Of a DNA stretch of 64,000 nt, positions 53,486-63,064 are shown in pieces. The stretch spans positions 1,612,001 to 1,676,000 of the forward strand of contig NZ_CP019914.1 in NCBI RefSeq assembly GCF_002214805.1, given 5' to 3'. Origin of the DNA: Brachyspira hampsonii (GTDB lineage Bacteria > Spirochaetota > Brachyspiria > Brachyspirales > Brachyspiraceae). Made by a program: the position numbers and the translations under genes. Position 1 is the stretch's first letter. Each line of letters starts with the position of its first letter. The notes under the pieces were generated by a model that had not been told where the DNA came from, did not search any database, and worked only from the letters and a program-made list of their open reading frames with translations.

Positions 53486-54451
53486 ATGAATTTGGATAAA
53501 ATTATAGAAAACTCATTAAAATCAAATAAAGACGATTATTGTCATAAAAATAATGAAGATAGCAGTTACTATATATTTAATAATGACTGCCGTGAAGGTT
53601 TAAAAAAAATACCTGACAATAATATAGATTTCATAGTAACAGATCCCCCATATTTTATTGACGGAATGGATAATAATTGGAATGACGGAGAATTAAAAAG
53701 AAGAAGTAAATACTCCAATGTAATAGTCGGAATACCAGCCGGAATGAAATTTGACAGAAAACAAGGTGAAAATCTTCAAAAATTTTTAGAACCTATATGT
53801 CAGGATTTTTTTAGAATATTAAAGCCCGGCGGATTTTGTATAATATTTTCTCAAGGAAGATTATATCATAGAACAGCTATGGCTTTAGATTTAGCAGGTT
53901 TTGAAATTAGAGATTTAATGGCTTGGAAATATGAGGGACAGGCTAAAGCATTTTCTCAGGATCATTTCATAAAAAAAGATAAAAATAAAACAGAAGAAGA
54001 AAAAGAAAAACTCATTGCTGAACTTAAAGGACTTAAAACTCCCCAGCTTAAACCTCAAATGGAACCTATGGTTTTAGCTCAAAAACCAAGAGAAGGAACA
54101 TTCGTTGAAAATTGGGAAAAATATCAAGTAGGTTTAATGAATACAAATGAATCTTTAGACGGTAAATTTCCCGGTACTGTTATGGAAGTATCTAAAAAGA
54201 TAAGAAAAAATGAAACAGATGAAAAGATTGAACATATGACTGTAAAACCAGTGCATTTAATTTCACATCTGATTAGACTTTTTACAAGAGAAGGTCAAAC
54301 AGTATTAGATCCTTTTGTGGGAAGCGGCTCTCATGCACTTGCTGCTCTTATGAATAACCGTAATTTTATAGGATACGAAATAGAAAAAAAATATTTTGAT
54401 ATTGCAAAAAATAGATTAGAAAAAGAAGTATCTCAAAAATCACTTTTTTAA
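53486..54451 (+). CDS. Type II DNA methyltransferase (beta class, probably N6-adenine)
   Basis: 321 residues. Catalytic motif IV DPPY is at 53-56 (FIVTDPPYFID). The SAM-binding motif I, DPFVGSGSHALAAL, lies near the C-terminus (~285), after a target-recognition region. This IV-then-I order marks the beta class (N6-adenine or N4-cytosine). DPPY rather than SPPY favours adenine. RILKPGGFCIIFSQGR is motif V/VI. It has a consensus promoter and overlaps by 12 bases the 3' end of a convergent HNH endonuclease gene, the usual partner in a restriction-modification system. Recognition site unknown. Confidence 0.9.
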   Translation: MNLDKIIENSLKSNKDDYCHKNNEDSSYYIFNNDCREGLKKIPDNNIDFIVTDPPYFIDGMDNNWNDGELKRRSKYSNVIVGIPAGMKFDRKQGENLQKFLEPICQDFFRILKPGGFCIIFSQGRLYHRTAMALDLAGFEIRDLMAWKYEGQAKAFSQDHFIKKDKNKTEEEKEKLIAELKGLKTPQLKPQMEPMVLAQKPREGTFVENWEKYQVGLMNTNESLDGKFPGTVMEVSKKIRKNETDEKIEHMTVKPVHLISHLIRLFTREGQTVLDPFVGSGSHALAALMNNRNFIGYEIEKKYFDIAKNRLEKEVSQKSLF

Positions 54452-55162
54452 TATTTTAATAAGCAACTTAAATAATTTCTCATTAGTTTCCTCTGATGAA
54501 TTTTTTATAAACTTTTCCACTATTCTAAAACCATCTTCTGTATTAGCAACTCCAATAACTCTTCCTGTCTTATCATAAATCCATTTATTTCTATCAGGTC
54601 TGTTGCAAATTTGACATTGAGGAATAATATTTCCTTCCTCTAAAGGTAAAGCAGGATTCATATGTCCTTTCTGTAAACTTACTTTAACACCTTTTCTAAA
54701 TAAATGCTCCTCTCCTTCTTTTGAACCACAAGTAGCACAGCAATAACCATAATGCTCCTTTATTTTTTCCCAATCACCTGAAAATCCTTCTCTCCTTTTT
54801 GAAGAAAAAGCAGGATACGAATTTTCTAAATCTATAAGTTTATAAGATCCAGAAGGAATATTGTAACTGCTATCTCCCCTAGTTCCTGAAATTATATTCC
54901 AACCTTTTTGCATAGATAAATGTCTTCCCTGCTGCACATCTACAACATCAGGATAATACTGTTTTATGAAATCTGTCAATTCAGATTTTGATACTATATC
55001 TGTATTCGGATAATTTTTTGCTAATCTAACTAAAACCAAAGCATTTTTAGTATATCCATTCTTATCTTTTAAAGCAGGCAATTCAACACCTTTATCAGCT
55101 AGATATTTATTATAATGATATACTATTATTTGCTATATTTTTTCTATTTCTTCATTACTCAT
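54440..55162 (-). pseudogene. HNH-type restriction endonuclease with in-frame stop at codon 10
   Basis: The ORF downstream of the stop (54440-55081, 213 residues from a TTG) contains a zinc-supported HNH site: YCCATCGSKEG, SLQKGHMNPAL, PQCQICNRPDRNKW. In the same frame, ATG 55162 has AAGGA 6 bases before it and reads MSNEEIEKI, then TAG (55133-55135), then QIIVYHYNKYLADKGVELPA into the ORF. So the natural start seems to be 55162, with a nonsense mutation at codon 10. The TTG at 55081 has no ribosome site. It pairs with the methyltransferase at 53486. The enzyme is probably inactive or made at low level by readthrough or restart. Confidence 0.75.
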
Positions 55163-55258
55163 TTTTTATCCTTAATTATTAATATATTATGAAAATCGGA
55201 TTTTTAATAATCTAACTTTTACACTTTTTAATAATTTTTTAATAATTCAAAATTATGC

Positions 55259-55286
55259 TTGCAGAACTTCTAATCTTTGATATACT
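55259..55286 (+). promoter_or_regulatory. Putative argS promoter
   Basis: TTGCAG, 16-base spacer, TATACT. The leader ends in AGGAG before ATG 55326. Confidence 0.45.
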
Positions 55287-55325
55287 CTATATACTACTTT
55301 TCATATAATATCAACAGGAGAGCGT

Positions 55326-56915
55326 ATGCTTAAAAAAATTATCTCAAATATCCTAAAAGAAGCCTTAAAAGAATATTTAAAAAATACTGATATTGAAAAT
55401 ATAGAATCTTATATAGAAATAGGATATGCAGTAGACGATAAATTCGGTGATTATGCTTGCCCTGCTGCTATGAGACTTGCTAAAGTATTAAAGAAAAACC
55501 CTTTAGAAATAGCAAATGAAATAGCTGAAAAAATATATAAAAAATATTTTGACAAAATAGAAGCAGCAAAACCGGGATTCATTAATTTAACTTTATCATA
55601 TAACTACATAAATGAATGTATAAATGACCTTATTAATAATGATAACTACGGAAAAAATACAGCAGAAGATAAAAAGAAAATTTTAATAGAATATGTAAGT
55701 GCAAATCCAACAGGTCCTCTTCATATAGGTCATGGAAGATGGGCTGCTATAGGAAGTGCATTATCTAATATACTTAAATATGCAGGACATGAAGTTTATC
55801 AGGAGTTCTATGTTAATGATGCCGGCGAACAAATAACTAAATTAAATGAAAGTGTTAAAGCACTAAAAGAAGGAAGAGAAATACCTGAAGACGGTTATCA
55901 TGGCGAATATATAAAAGATATAGCAAAACAGGACGGAGTACCTAAAGACATTATACTAGAAAGTCAAAAAAAATTATTAGAAAGATTCGGAACCCACATG
56001 GATAATTATGCATCTGAATTGAAAATACGCGAAGGCGGAGAATTAGAAAAAACTATGGACTTTCTTGATAAGGAAGGGCTTTTATTTGAAGAGGATAATG
56101 CTGTTTGGTTTAGAAGTACTAAATACGGAGATGATAAAGATAGGGTTGTAAAAAAAAGTAACGGAACATACACATACTTCGCTCCGGACATTACATATCA
56201 TAAAAATAAAATCGACAGAGGGTATCATTATTTAATAGATATATTAGGTGCTGATCATCATGGTTATGTACCTAGAATCACTGCTGCTGTTAGGGCTGTT
56301 AGTAAGGATACTGCTTCTTTGAAAGTTATACTAGGACAGTTAGTTCGTCTTTACAGAGGAAATGAACTTGTTAGAATGAGCAAAAGAACAGGTGACATGA
56401 TTAGTCTTGAAGATGTTATTGATGAGATAGGGGTTGATCCCACTAGATATTTCTTACTTATGCGTTCATATTCAAGCTCTCTTGATTTTGATTTGGAGCT
56501 TGCTAAGAAAAAGGATAATGATAATCCTGTTTATTATGTTCAATATGCTTATGCTAGAATTTGTAATATATTCTTTAAATTAGAAGAAAAAAATATGTCT
56601 TATGATGATAATAAGCCTTTTGATATTTCAAAAATTGCTAATGAAAGCTCTTTAAAGCTTGCTAAAATAATACTAAGATTCCCTGATGAAATAAATGAAT
56701 CGGCTAAATCTTTAGAAGTTTATACTCTTATTAATTATACTTATGAAATAGCTGGTGCATTGCATAGATTTTACTACGACAATATTGTACTAGAAGAAAA
56801 TGCAGAAATAAGACAGGAAAGACTTACTCTAATTAAAGCTGTTAAAAAAATACTTGGTATATGCTTTGATATAATAGGAATAACTAAAATAGAGAGAATG
56901 TGGTCTGAAGAATAA
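55326..56915 (+). CDS. argS: Arginyl-tRNA synthetase
   Basis: 529 residues, class [20 protein letters not shown] contains the HIGH motif at 133-136. [17 protein letters not shown] is the KMSKS-type loop. The N-terminal additional domain ([20 protein letters not shown]) binds the tRNA D-loop, and the C-terminal anticodon domain ends [20 protein letters not shown]. Length is close to the bacterial norm. AGGAG precedes the ATG. Monocistronic as far as can be seen, followed by repeat locus G. Confidence 0.96.
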   Translation: MLKKIISNILKEALKEYLKNTDIENIESYIEIGYAVDDKFGDYACPAAMRLAKVLKKNPLEIANEIAEKIYKKYFDKIEAAKPGFINLTLSYNYINECINDLINNDNYGKNTAEDKKKILIEYVSANPTGPLHIGHGRWAAIGSALSNILKYAGHEVYQEFYVNDAGEQITKLNESVKALKEGREIPEDGYHGEYIKDIAKQDGVPKDIILESQKKLLERFGTHMDNYASELKIREGGELEKTMDFLDKEGLLFEEDNAVWFRSTKYGDDKDRVVKKSNGTYTYFAPDITYHKNKIDRGYHYLIDILGADHHGYVPRITAAVRAVSKDTASLKVILGQLVRLYRGNELVRMSKRTGDMISLEDVIDEIGVDPTRYFLLMRSYSSSLDFDLELAKKKDNDNPVYYVQYAYARICNIFFKLEEKNMSYDDNKPFDISKIANESSLKLAKIILRFPDEINESAKSLEVYTLINYTYEIAGALHRFYYDNIVLEENAEIRQERLTLIKAVKKILGICFDIIGITKIERMWSEE

Positions 56916-57176
56916 TTATATATTTTTTAAATTTAAAAAAAACTTGGGTAGGCAGCTAATAAACTCTAATCAGATTATAAAAAACTGAAAGTTATCATAA
57001 TAATAGAACTTTAAATATAAAGGGCGGGCAAATGTAATTAAGTTTTAAAACTTTATTATCACTACCCCTCCCTCTATACTTTTTAATATTTCAAGATATT
57101 TTTATACTGTTTTTCTTTAAAACTTTTTCTGTAATTACAGCACCCACCCAAACTAATTTAAATTTGCAGTCTATTC

Positions 57177-57262
57177 ACCGCACGGTAAACAAAATTCTTA
57201 AATATAAATCGATTAACAATACAATTTTAATCATGTTTAAAAATAAAATCTTGCGTGCGTTG
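57177..57262. mobile_element. MITE-like element 1 in locus G (86 bp)
   Basis: Begins ACCGCACGGTAAAC and ends CTTGCGTGCGTTG. Imperfect inverted ends, AT-rich core. Confidence 0.55.
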
Positions 57263-57527
57263 TAAAGATTAAAAACCTAATTAACACTTGGGTGGGCATT
57301 AATAAGTTAGAGAAAAATAGAAAGACAAATAAAATATTAATTTCAAAATAAAACAATAAGCCTATAGGGTGGGAATTAGAATAAAGCCAAAAATTTAAAA
57401 ACTTTTTCTCGCTCCCCACCCTTTAGAAATTATTACTTCAGTTTGAATTTTAGCTTTGTATTATTTTGTTATTTAATTTACACCTATTAGCACCCGCCCA
57501 AGTTTTATTTAAATTTATAGCTTATAT

Positions 57528-57609
57528 ACCGCACGATAGATGGTATTATATTTTTAATCAATTTATAACTAAAGTAAAAATTAAATATTATAATCTTCTT
57601 ACCGTGCGT
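57528..57609. mobile_element. MITE-like element 2 in locus G (82 bp)
   Basis: Begins ACCGCACGATAG and ends CTTACCGTGCGT. Imperfect inverted ends, AT-rich core. Confidence 0.55.
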
Positions 57610-57723
57610 TAATTATATATAAATATTTTTTATTATAATAAGAAATAATTTTATACAATTCCTTGATTTTTTAACTAAAATGTTATAGCCTATTATTAGT
57701 AATAAAATATAGGGGTGATTACT

Positions 57724-58254
57724 ATGGGCAAAAAACTTCCTCTAATCATTTTAAGCAGTACAATCGTCACAGTTTCAGCAGCTTTAATAGTATTAAAAAA
57801 AAGAAACAGCAAAGGCGAATTTTTTATCAAAAGTTATGACGGAAAATTTGCTTTTATATTTAATAATGAATGGAAATTGTCTAAAGAAAAAAATGAGCTT
57901 AATGAAAATTCTAATTTGGAAGCTATAAATAATAAAAAAGGCATATGTTTTATAATGTTCTCGAAATCTAAAGATGAATTAAATAATATAGGTTTGGAAG
58001 AATATAATACAAGTATTTTAAATGGAATGAATGGAGAAAATATTATATCTTCTAATAAAATAAAAATTAATAATAAAGAAATGTATATAACAGAATTTGA
58101 TTCATACTATGAAAATACATTGGTTCATTATCTTTTATATACTTTGGAAACAAAAAATTATTATCATCAGGTTATGGTTGCTTTGATAAAAAATGATTAT
58201 AAAAGACAATATAAACAGATTAATAATATTTTATCTACAATAAGAGAGTTATAA
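57724..58254 (+). CDS. Membrane-anchored protein of unknown function
   Basis: 176 residues from ATG 57724. The GTG at 57715 overlaps AGGGGTG, which is the ribosome site for 57724. One N-terminal membrane helix (LPLIILSSTIVTVSAALIVL), then a soluble domain with FAFIFNNEWKLSKEK and a later YYHQVMVALIKNDYKRQYKQ, a pattern similar to PsbP/DUF1795-like domains. I do not press that. Most of the protein would face outward. It precedes a small exported protein by 13 bases. Confidence 0.7.
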   Translation: MGKKLPLIILSSTIVTVSAALIVLKKRNSKGEFFIKSYDGKFAFIFNNEWKLSKEKNELNENSNLEAINNKKGICFIMFSKSKDELNNIGLEEYNTSILNGMNGENIISSNKIKINNKEMYITEFDSYYENTLVHYLLYTLETKNYYHQVMVALIKNDYKRQYKQINNILSTIREL

Positions 58255-58267
58255 TATAAAACTTTAA

Positions 58268-58687
58268 ATGAAAAAAACAGTATTAATATTTTTACTTATT
58301 ATTCATACAATAGCTGTAGCCGAACAGAAAATATTTGTATCTACCAAATTAAAAGGAAATAATTTAAGAAAAGAAATTCTAAAATGGGTAAAAAATGAAG
58401 CTGCCAATAATAAATTCAGCAGTTATGATAATGGATTAGTATATTTATTTTTTGTGTCTAATAATGTTGTAAATAATAATTCTCTATGTTTTGATATAAG
58501 CTTTCATTTAGAATACGACAAATTTATAGTAAACTTTTCTAATACCAAACTTTTAGATAATAATACAGGAAATACTAAGGATTTAAAATTCAGCATTTGG
58601 GATACTCTCACTAATAGCGGCTGGTTCAAAGAATATAATGAAATAATATCCAATATCATAGAAGAGCTTGAAAATATAGTAAGCTGA
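58268..58687 (+). CDS. Small exported protein of unknown function
   Basis: 139 residues. Signal peptide KKTVLIFLLIIHTIAVAEQK with likely cleavage after AVA. The mature part has a basic helix (LRKEILKWVKNEAANNKF) and beta-rich segments (FDISFHLEYDKFIVNF). No family recognised. It probably shares a transcript with the anchored protein 13 bases upstream. It ends 7 bases before the convergent rubrerythrin-VIT gene, with no obvious terminator between. Confidence 0.65.
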   Translation: MKKTVLIFLLIIHTIAVAEQKIFVSTKLKGNNLRKEILKWVKNEAANNKFSSYDNGLVYLFFVSNNVVNNNSLCFDISFHLEYDKFIVNFSNTKLLDNNTGNTKDLKFSIWDTLTNSGWFKEYNEIISNIIEELENIVS

Positions 58688-58694
58688 TAATTTT

Positions 58695-59576
58695 TTAAAT
58701 ATCGATACCTAAAAACTGCTTTACCAAAAGACCTATTAAAAAACTTATACCTGCAACAGTTAAACTAATTCCAGCCATCTCAATAAATCTCTTTTTGAAA
58801 GGAAGGCTTTTAGCAACGGATATATAGTATGTAAAGAAAAATATTATAAATACAACTATACAAAGCATAGTAATCAAAGCATATAAATAATGATTGCTTG
58901 GAAAAATGAGATAAGGCAGTATTAAGAGTGTTACTGTTATTAAATACATTATTCCTGTATATGAACATGATTTAAAAGCGTTTTTATCCCCTTCAGCTTT
59001 AGCAGATAAATACTCAGAAGAAGCCATTGATAATGTAGCAGAGATGCCTGTTATAATTCCCGATAATGCTACTAATTTGTTATTTTGCAAAGCAAAACTT
59101 AAACCTGCCAATGTACCGCTTATCTCAACTAAAGCATCGCTTAATCCTAAAACCATAGAACCTGCATATTTAAGCCTATCTTCATCTAATATAGATATAA
59201 GTTTATTTTCATGCTCATCTTCATCAAAGGCTATTTTATTGGCATCAGGTACTTCTGATACTATTCTTGAATAAATATTTTCAGCGTTTTTCTCACCGCC
59301 TTCCATTATCTTTATTACAAATGTGTATCCTAATATGAAACTTAGTATAAAATATTTTAATACTTTTAATCTTTGAGGTTTTAATTTTTTATTTGTATAC
59401 TTTTCTAGTATCTTTGAATGAGCATACTCTTCTTTTGCAATACTTTCTAATATTTTTCTGTCATCTTCTTTTTTTACAAATTTTACAAGATTTAAATAAA
59501 CAGCATGCTCAGTTACCTCATTTTGCTGCATCTCTAATAAAATCTTCATAGTGTTTTTAGAAATATTATTACTCAT
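58695..59576 (-). CDS. Rubrerythrin-VIT1 fusion membrane protein (iron handling)
   Basis: 293 residues from ATG 59576. The TTG 12 bases upstream lies in the ribosome-site region. Residues ~5-70 form a rubrerythrin/ferritin-like helical domain with di-iron ligands in EVTEHAVYLNL and AKEEYAHSKIL. The rest is a VIT1/CCC1 domain: LGLSDALVEISGTLAGLSFA, ASSEYLSAKAEGDKNAF, and further membrane helices. This architecture is known from membrane erythrin/MbfA proteins, which move Fe2+ or Mn2+ across membranes. Direction here is not shown. It stands alone. Confidence 0.88.
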   Translation of the reverse strand: MSNNISKNTMKILLEMQQNEVTEHAVYLNLVKFVKKEDDRKILESIAKEEYAHSKILEKYTNKKLKPQRLKVLKYFILSFILGYTFVIKIMEGGEKNAENIYSRIVSEVPDANKIAFDEDEHENKLISILDEDRLKYAGSMVLGLSDALVEISGTLAGLSFALQNNKLVALSGIITGISATLSMASSEYLSAKAEGDKNAFKSCSYTGIMYLITVTLLILPYLIFPSNHYLYALITMLCIVVFIIFFFTYYISVAKSLPFKKRFIEMAGISLTVAGISFLIGLLVKQFLGIDI

Positions 59577-59648
59577 TTTCTTTTCCAATAAAATATTTTA
59601 TATATCTATTATATAATAATATGAAATAAAAATATACTAACTAATAAA

Positions 59649-60524
59649 TTAATTTTTAATATAAATTTTATTTTTATAAAAATATACTAATAATGCAGCA
59701 AATATTGTAAGAATCATTCCTATTATAGAATAAAAATCTACTCTTTCTTTAAATAAAAACACACTGAAAATATATGAAAATATTACACCTGTATAATTAT
59801 ATATACTTACAGCAGAAACAGGTGCCTTTTTATATGCTGCAGTTAAAAAGAATTGTCCAAATCCTGCAAATATTCCTATAAGCAAAAGCAATAATATTTC
59901 AAATAAATTAGGTACTACAAAACTATTGACAAAAAATAAAGAAAATATACAAGAAAACAAAGAAAAATAAAATATTATTAAAGAATTACTCTCTTTTCCT
60001 TTTAAAGATCCTATTATAGCATAAGATATACCCGCAAACATAGCAGCAGACAAAGCAATAACGGCAGGAAATACATTTGAGTTCATAGTAGGTTTTATTA
60101 TAAATATAGAACCTATTGCAGCAATAATCATTCCAAGCCACTGTATTTTTAGAACTTTTTCTTTAATTAAAATAAAAGCAAAAAAACTAGACCAGAATGG
60201 AGATGTTTTCTGAAGTACCGATGCATCAGCAAGAACCATATTATTAGTAGCATAAAAATAGCATATAATACCTAAATATCCTGAAATACTTCTGCATACT
60301 ATTGATAAGATATTGCTTTTATTAGGAAATAGTTTTTCTTTATCTCTAATCATAATAAAAGCACTTATAAACAATGTTATAAAATTACGGGCAAAAACCT
60401 GCTCCATTATTGGTATATTAGAACCTGAAATTTTTACTGCTATTTCCATTATACTAAATGAAAGAGCAGAAAATATTATAAATAAAGAACCTAATTTTAT
60501 ATTATTATTCGAATCATTAATCAT
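59649..60524 (-). CDS. EamA-family DMT transporter
   Basis: 291 residues with ten membrane helices in two EamA halves. The first begins LGSLFIIFSALSFSIMEIAV with EQVFARNFITLF, and the second has VIALSAAMFAGISYAIIGSL and ends FSVFLFKERVDFYSIIGMIL, where the -FKER- motif is typical of the family. Likely an exporter of small metabolites. No neighbour suggests a substrate. Divergent from the kinase-like gene across a 690-base AT-rich region. Confidence 0.88.
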   Translation of the reverse strand: MINDSNNNIKLGSLFIIFSALSFSIMEIAVKISGSNIPIMEQVFARNFITLFISAFIMIRDKEKLFPNKSNILSIVCRSISGYLGIICYFYATNNMVLADASVLQKTSPFWSSFFAFILIKEKVLKIQWLGMIIAAIGSIFIIKPTMNSNVFPAVIALSAAMFAGISYAIIGSLKGKESNSLIIFYFSLFSCIFSLFFVNSFVVPNLFEILLLLLIGIFAGFGQFFLTAAYKKAPVSAVSIYNYTGVIFSYIFSVFLFKERVDFYSIIGMILTIFAALLVYFYKNKIYIKN

Positions 60525-61212
60525 AGTTATTTACTTTTGGTTTATGAATATCGGCAAATATTATATTAAAATAATATAAAAATCAATTTATATTTTTACT
60601 TTATATTTTTTATTATAATTTTTAGCATCAGTACAATTTTTTTAATAAGCTCATATAAAAAATAATATTGGATTTTGTCAAAATAAAATTTGTTAATAAA
60701 ATGTTAATAAATAATGAAAAAATATTAACATTGCAAACAAATTTATATTTTATGAAAATTCTGAATTTCATTATAAAATTTATTGTTTTTACATATTTTA
60801 ATACTTGTTAATATCAACATAGTTATCAACATTATATTCATATATTTTTTCTAATTTCTTCTTATATGCAATAAATTATCAACATATCAACAGCTTAATA
60901 ATAATAAAAAAATTTAAAAATTTAAATATATAATATTATTATATAAAAGAAATTATTATATATTCAAAATTTGAATTTTAGAAATTAAAATATAATGAAT
61001 TCAATTTTTTTAATAATGTTAATAACTTGTTGATAATGTTAATAAATTAAAATAAAAAATACTGTATAAATTTTATTATAAAATTTAATAAAAAAATTTA
61101 TTATATAAATTTAAATTATGAATTCAAAATTTGAATTTATATTATTGGATTGGCATTTTTAATAAATTTATGTTATAATAAAAATAAATATTATGTTTAT
61201 TTTAGGCGTATT
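60525..61212. other. Long AT-rich region with repeated TTATCAACA boxes
   Basis: No gene. TTATCAACA occurs at 60823-60831 and 60876-60884, and inverted at 61028-61036. ATATCAACA occurs at 60811-60819 and 60884-60892. GTTAATA words are scattered at 60690-61050, and TTCAAAATTTGAATTT appears twice (60963 and 61122). The boxes differ by one base from the classic DnaA box TTATCCACA. It may be a regulatory region for the flanking divergent genes or an origin-like site. Confidence 0.5.
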
Positions 61213-61986
61213 ATGAAGCAAAATTTTTATATTAACAGCAAATTAAAAGATCTAATCTCAAATATAATTTATGATGTTCAAAATTATAATAATATAATAT
61301 CTAAATACATAGATATAGAAAGATGTGCCAATAATTACTGCAGTGAATCAAGAGCTACAATAGTAAGACAATCTATTTTAATAAATAGAACTATGGAAGC
61401 TTTGAATGATTTCAATGATATAAACTCTGATTCTTTTAAACTTAATATGAATTTTGAAAACATATCTGTTATTATAAATGAAGCTTTAGATGATATATTT
61501 TTATTATTTAAATCCAAAAGAACTAAAATAACATTAAATGATAAAATATTCAAAGAATGTATAGTTTTAATGGATAGGGACAAGATAAAAAGAAGTATTC
61601 TTAATATATTTACCTTTATTTACAATATAATAAAAGTAAATACATCAATAAATATAACCTATAATTTAATGAATTATTATGATGATAAAGAATTTTTATT
61701 AATAAACGGAGTTGATAACATAAGTAAAAAAGATGAGAAAACACTTGATTTAAATGAGGAATGTATAGATATATCTATAACTTTTGAAAGCGATGATATA
61801 CCTGATGATATAAAAAGAATGCTTTTTAAAACTCCTTTAATATCTTATGATAATTTCAGTTTTAATAATCTATATTTGTATACTGCCTACAGGATAATAA
61901 AAGAACATTATGGTAATATATGGTTTGAATCTGTAAAAAATGAACAGAGAATTAATATAATATTTCCAGCTAAGAATAAATTATGA
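61213..61986 (+). CDS. Histidine-kinase-like ATPase-domain protein
   Basis: 257 residues from ATG 61213, with TTTTAGGCG upstream. The in-frame ATG 61150 adds 21 hydrophobic/basic residues without a ribosome site. The N-terminal ~100 residues are helical (IVRQSILINRTMEALNDF), like a dimerisation region but without a clear phospho-His motif. The C-terminal part ends LYLYTAYRIIKEHYGNIWFE, matching the G2-box end of HATPase domains (normally GLGLYIAKxIVExHGG), though the first glycines are lost. It overlaps the next gene as ATGA. It may be a degenerate sensor feeding the LuxR-type partner. Confidence 0.65.
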   Translation: MKQNFYINSKLKDLISNIIYDVQNYNNIISKYIDIERCANNYCSESRATIVRQSILINRTMEALNDFNDINSDSFKLNMNFENISVIINEALDDIFLLFKSKRTKITLNDKIFKECIVLMDRDKIKRSILNIFTFIYNIIKVNTSINITYNLMNYYDDKEFLLINGVDNISKKDEKTLDLNEECIDISITFESDDIPDDIKRMLFKTPLISYDNFSFNNLYLYTAYRIIKEHYGNIWFESVKNEQRINIIFPAKNKL

Positions 61987-62945
61987 ATTATGTATTAGGA
62001 TATATTCTTTTAATTGCCTATTTATTTTCTTTTATAATAGGTTTCTCTTCAATACTTTTTTCTATTATATATTATATAATAGAAAGAGTTGCATGGCTTA
62101 AATATTATATAATATTTTTATTTACTTTTTCTCTTCTTCTTTTGATAAGGGCTGTAAAAATTCTAAGTTTTTTAACAGTGCCATATTTCATGTCTAATAA
62201 TATATTTAATACATTATACTTCTTTAGTTTTTCTGTAGCTATGTCATTAATGCTATATTTTATACCGGCATTTCTATATAGATTTTTAAATATAAAATGG
62301 AATTTCAAACAAAATATCATATATATCAGCATATCAATAATTCATTTTATATTAAGCATATTAGGAATATTGATAAAGTTTGATATGTATATAATAAGCA
62401 GTATTATTTTTTATATTTCTATAATTGTAATATTTATAATAGGGGCAGTAAATTATAAGAATATAAAAGATAAGACTATGAAATTAATAGTAAAGATACT
62501 TGGACTTATAACTATAATAATATATCCGGTTCTTATATATCAGCTTATTATTTATAGAATTGAAGCATCTGATATAGGTTCTATGGATATAACATTGGTA
62601 TTGTTTTATATATGGTGGAATTTAGTAATGCTTGGTTATTTATCTTGGTATTTTATCAATATTCTTAATAATAAAATATCAAAATCAGGTAATATTAATT
62701 GTGAAAGCACTATAGAAGATGGTATTAAATATAATAATAATGTAGAAAAAAAAGAAATAGATGTGAATTTAACTAAAAGAGAGAAAGAAATATTATCATA
62801 TCTTCTTGATGGAAAAACTAATAAAGAGGTATCATTAATTTTAAGTATATCTCTTAATACGGTAAATAATCATGTAGCCAATATATATGAGAAATCAGGT
62901 GTAAAGAATAGGGTAGAATTAGTAAATAAGTTTTCTAAAAAATAG
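61983..62945 (+). CDS. Membrane-bound LuxR-type transcription regulator
   Basis: 320 residues: about seven membrane helices (residues 1-225), a short Asn/Glu-rich linker, and a C-terminal LuxR/FixJ helix-turn-helix: LTKREKEILSYLLDGKTNKE then SLILSISLNTVNNHVANIYE. The DNA-binding domain is on the cytoplasmic side of a 7-helix sensor, a layout seen in membrane-bound one-component regulators. The start overlaps the preceding kinase-like gene by 4 bases (ATGA), so the pair is translationally coupled. Signal and target genes unknown. Confidence 0.8.
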   Translation: MNYVLGYILLIAYLFSFIIGFSSILFSIIYYIIERVAWLKYYIIFLFTFSLLLLIRAVKILSFLTVPYFMSNNIFNTLYFFSFSVAMSLMLYFIPAFLYRFLNIKWNFKQNIIYISISIIHFILSILGILIKFDMYIISSIIFYISIIVIFIIGAVNYKNIKDKTMKLIVKILGLITIIIYPVLIYQLIIYRIEASDIGSMDITLVLFYIWWNLVMLGYLSWYFINILNNKISKSGNINCESTIEDGIKYNNNVEKKEIDVNLTKREKEILSYLLDGKTNKEVSLILSISLNTVNNHVANIYEKSGVKNRVELVNKFSKK

Positions 62946-62988
62946 CTTTCAATTATGTATATAATTACTTGTTTATGATAACTTAATT

Positions 62989-63025
62989 TTTAAAAATAGT
63001 AAGAATAATAACTTACTATTTTTAA
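62989..63025. terminator. Terminator between the LuxR-type and FlgM-like genes
   Basis: TTAAAAATAGTAAG / CTTACTATTTTTAA is a 14-bp perfect stem with an 8-base loop between convergent genes. Confidence 0.75.
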
Positions 63026-63064
63026 GATTAGATTAAAGATGAGCTAAATATATAAGAGAGTCTA

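Larger units (their letters stand above)
56942..57611. repeat. Intergenic repeat mosaic, locus G (two inverted pairs and two MITE-like elements)
   Basis: Order: inverted pair of G-bracketed modules (56942-57152), inverted-repeat element (57177-57262), second inverted pair (57286-57505), second inverted-repeat element (57528-57609). The same pair-then-element unit occurs twice in tandem, the fullest display of the mosaic in this window. Confidence 0.88.

Noticed and set aside
60525-61212. Chromosomal replication origin
   Set aside because: TTATCAACA boxes are suggestive, but no dnaA, dnaN, recF or gyrB lies in the window, so I report only a box cluster.
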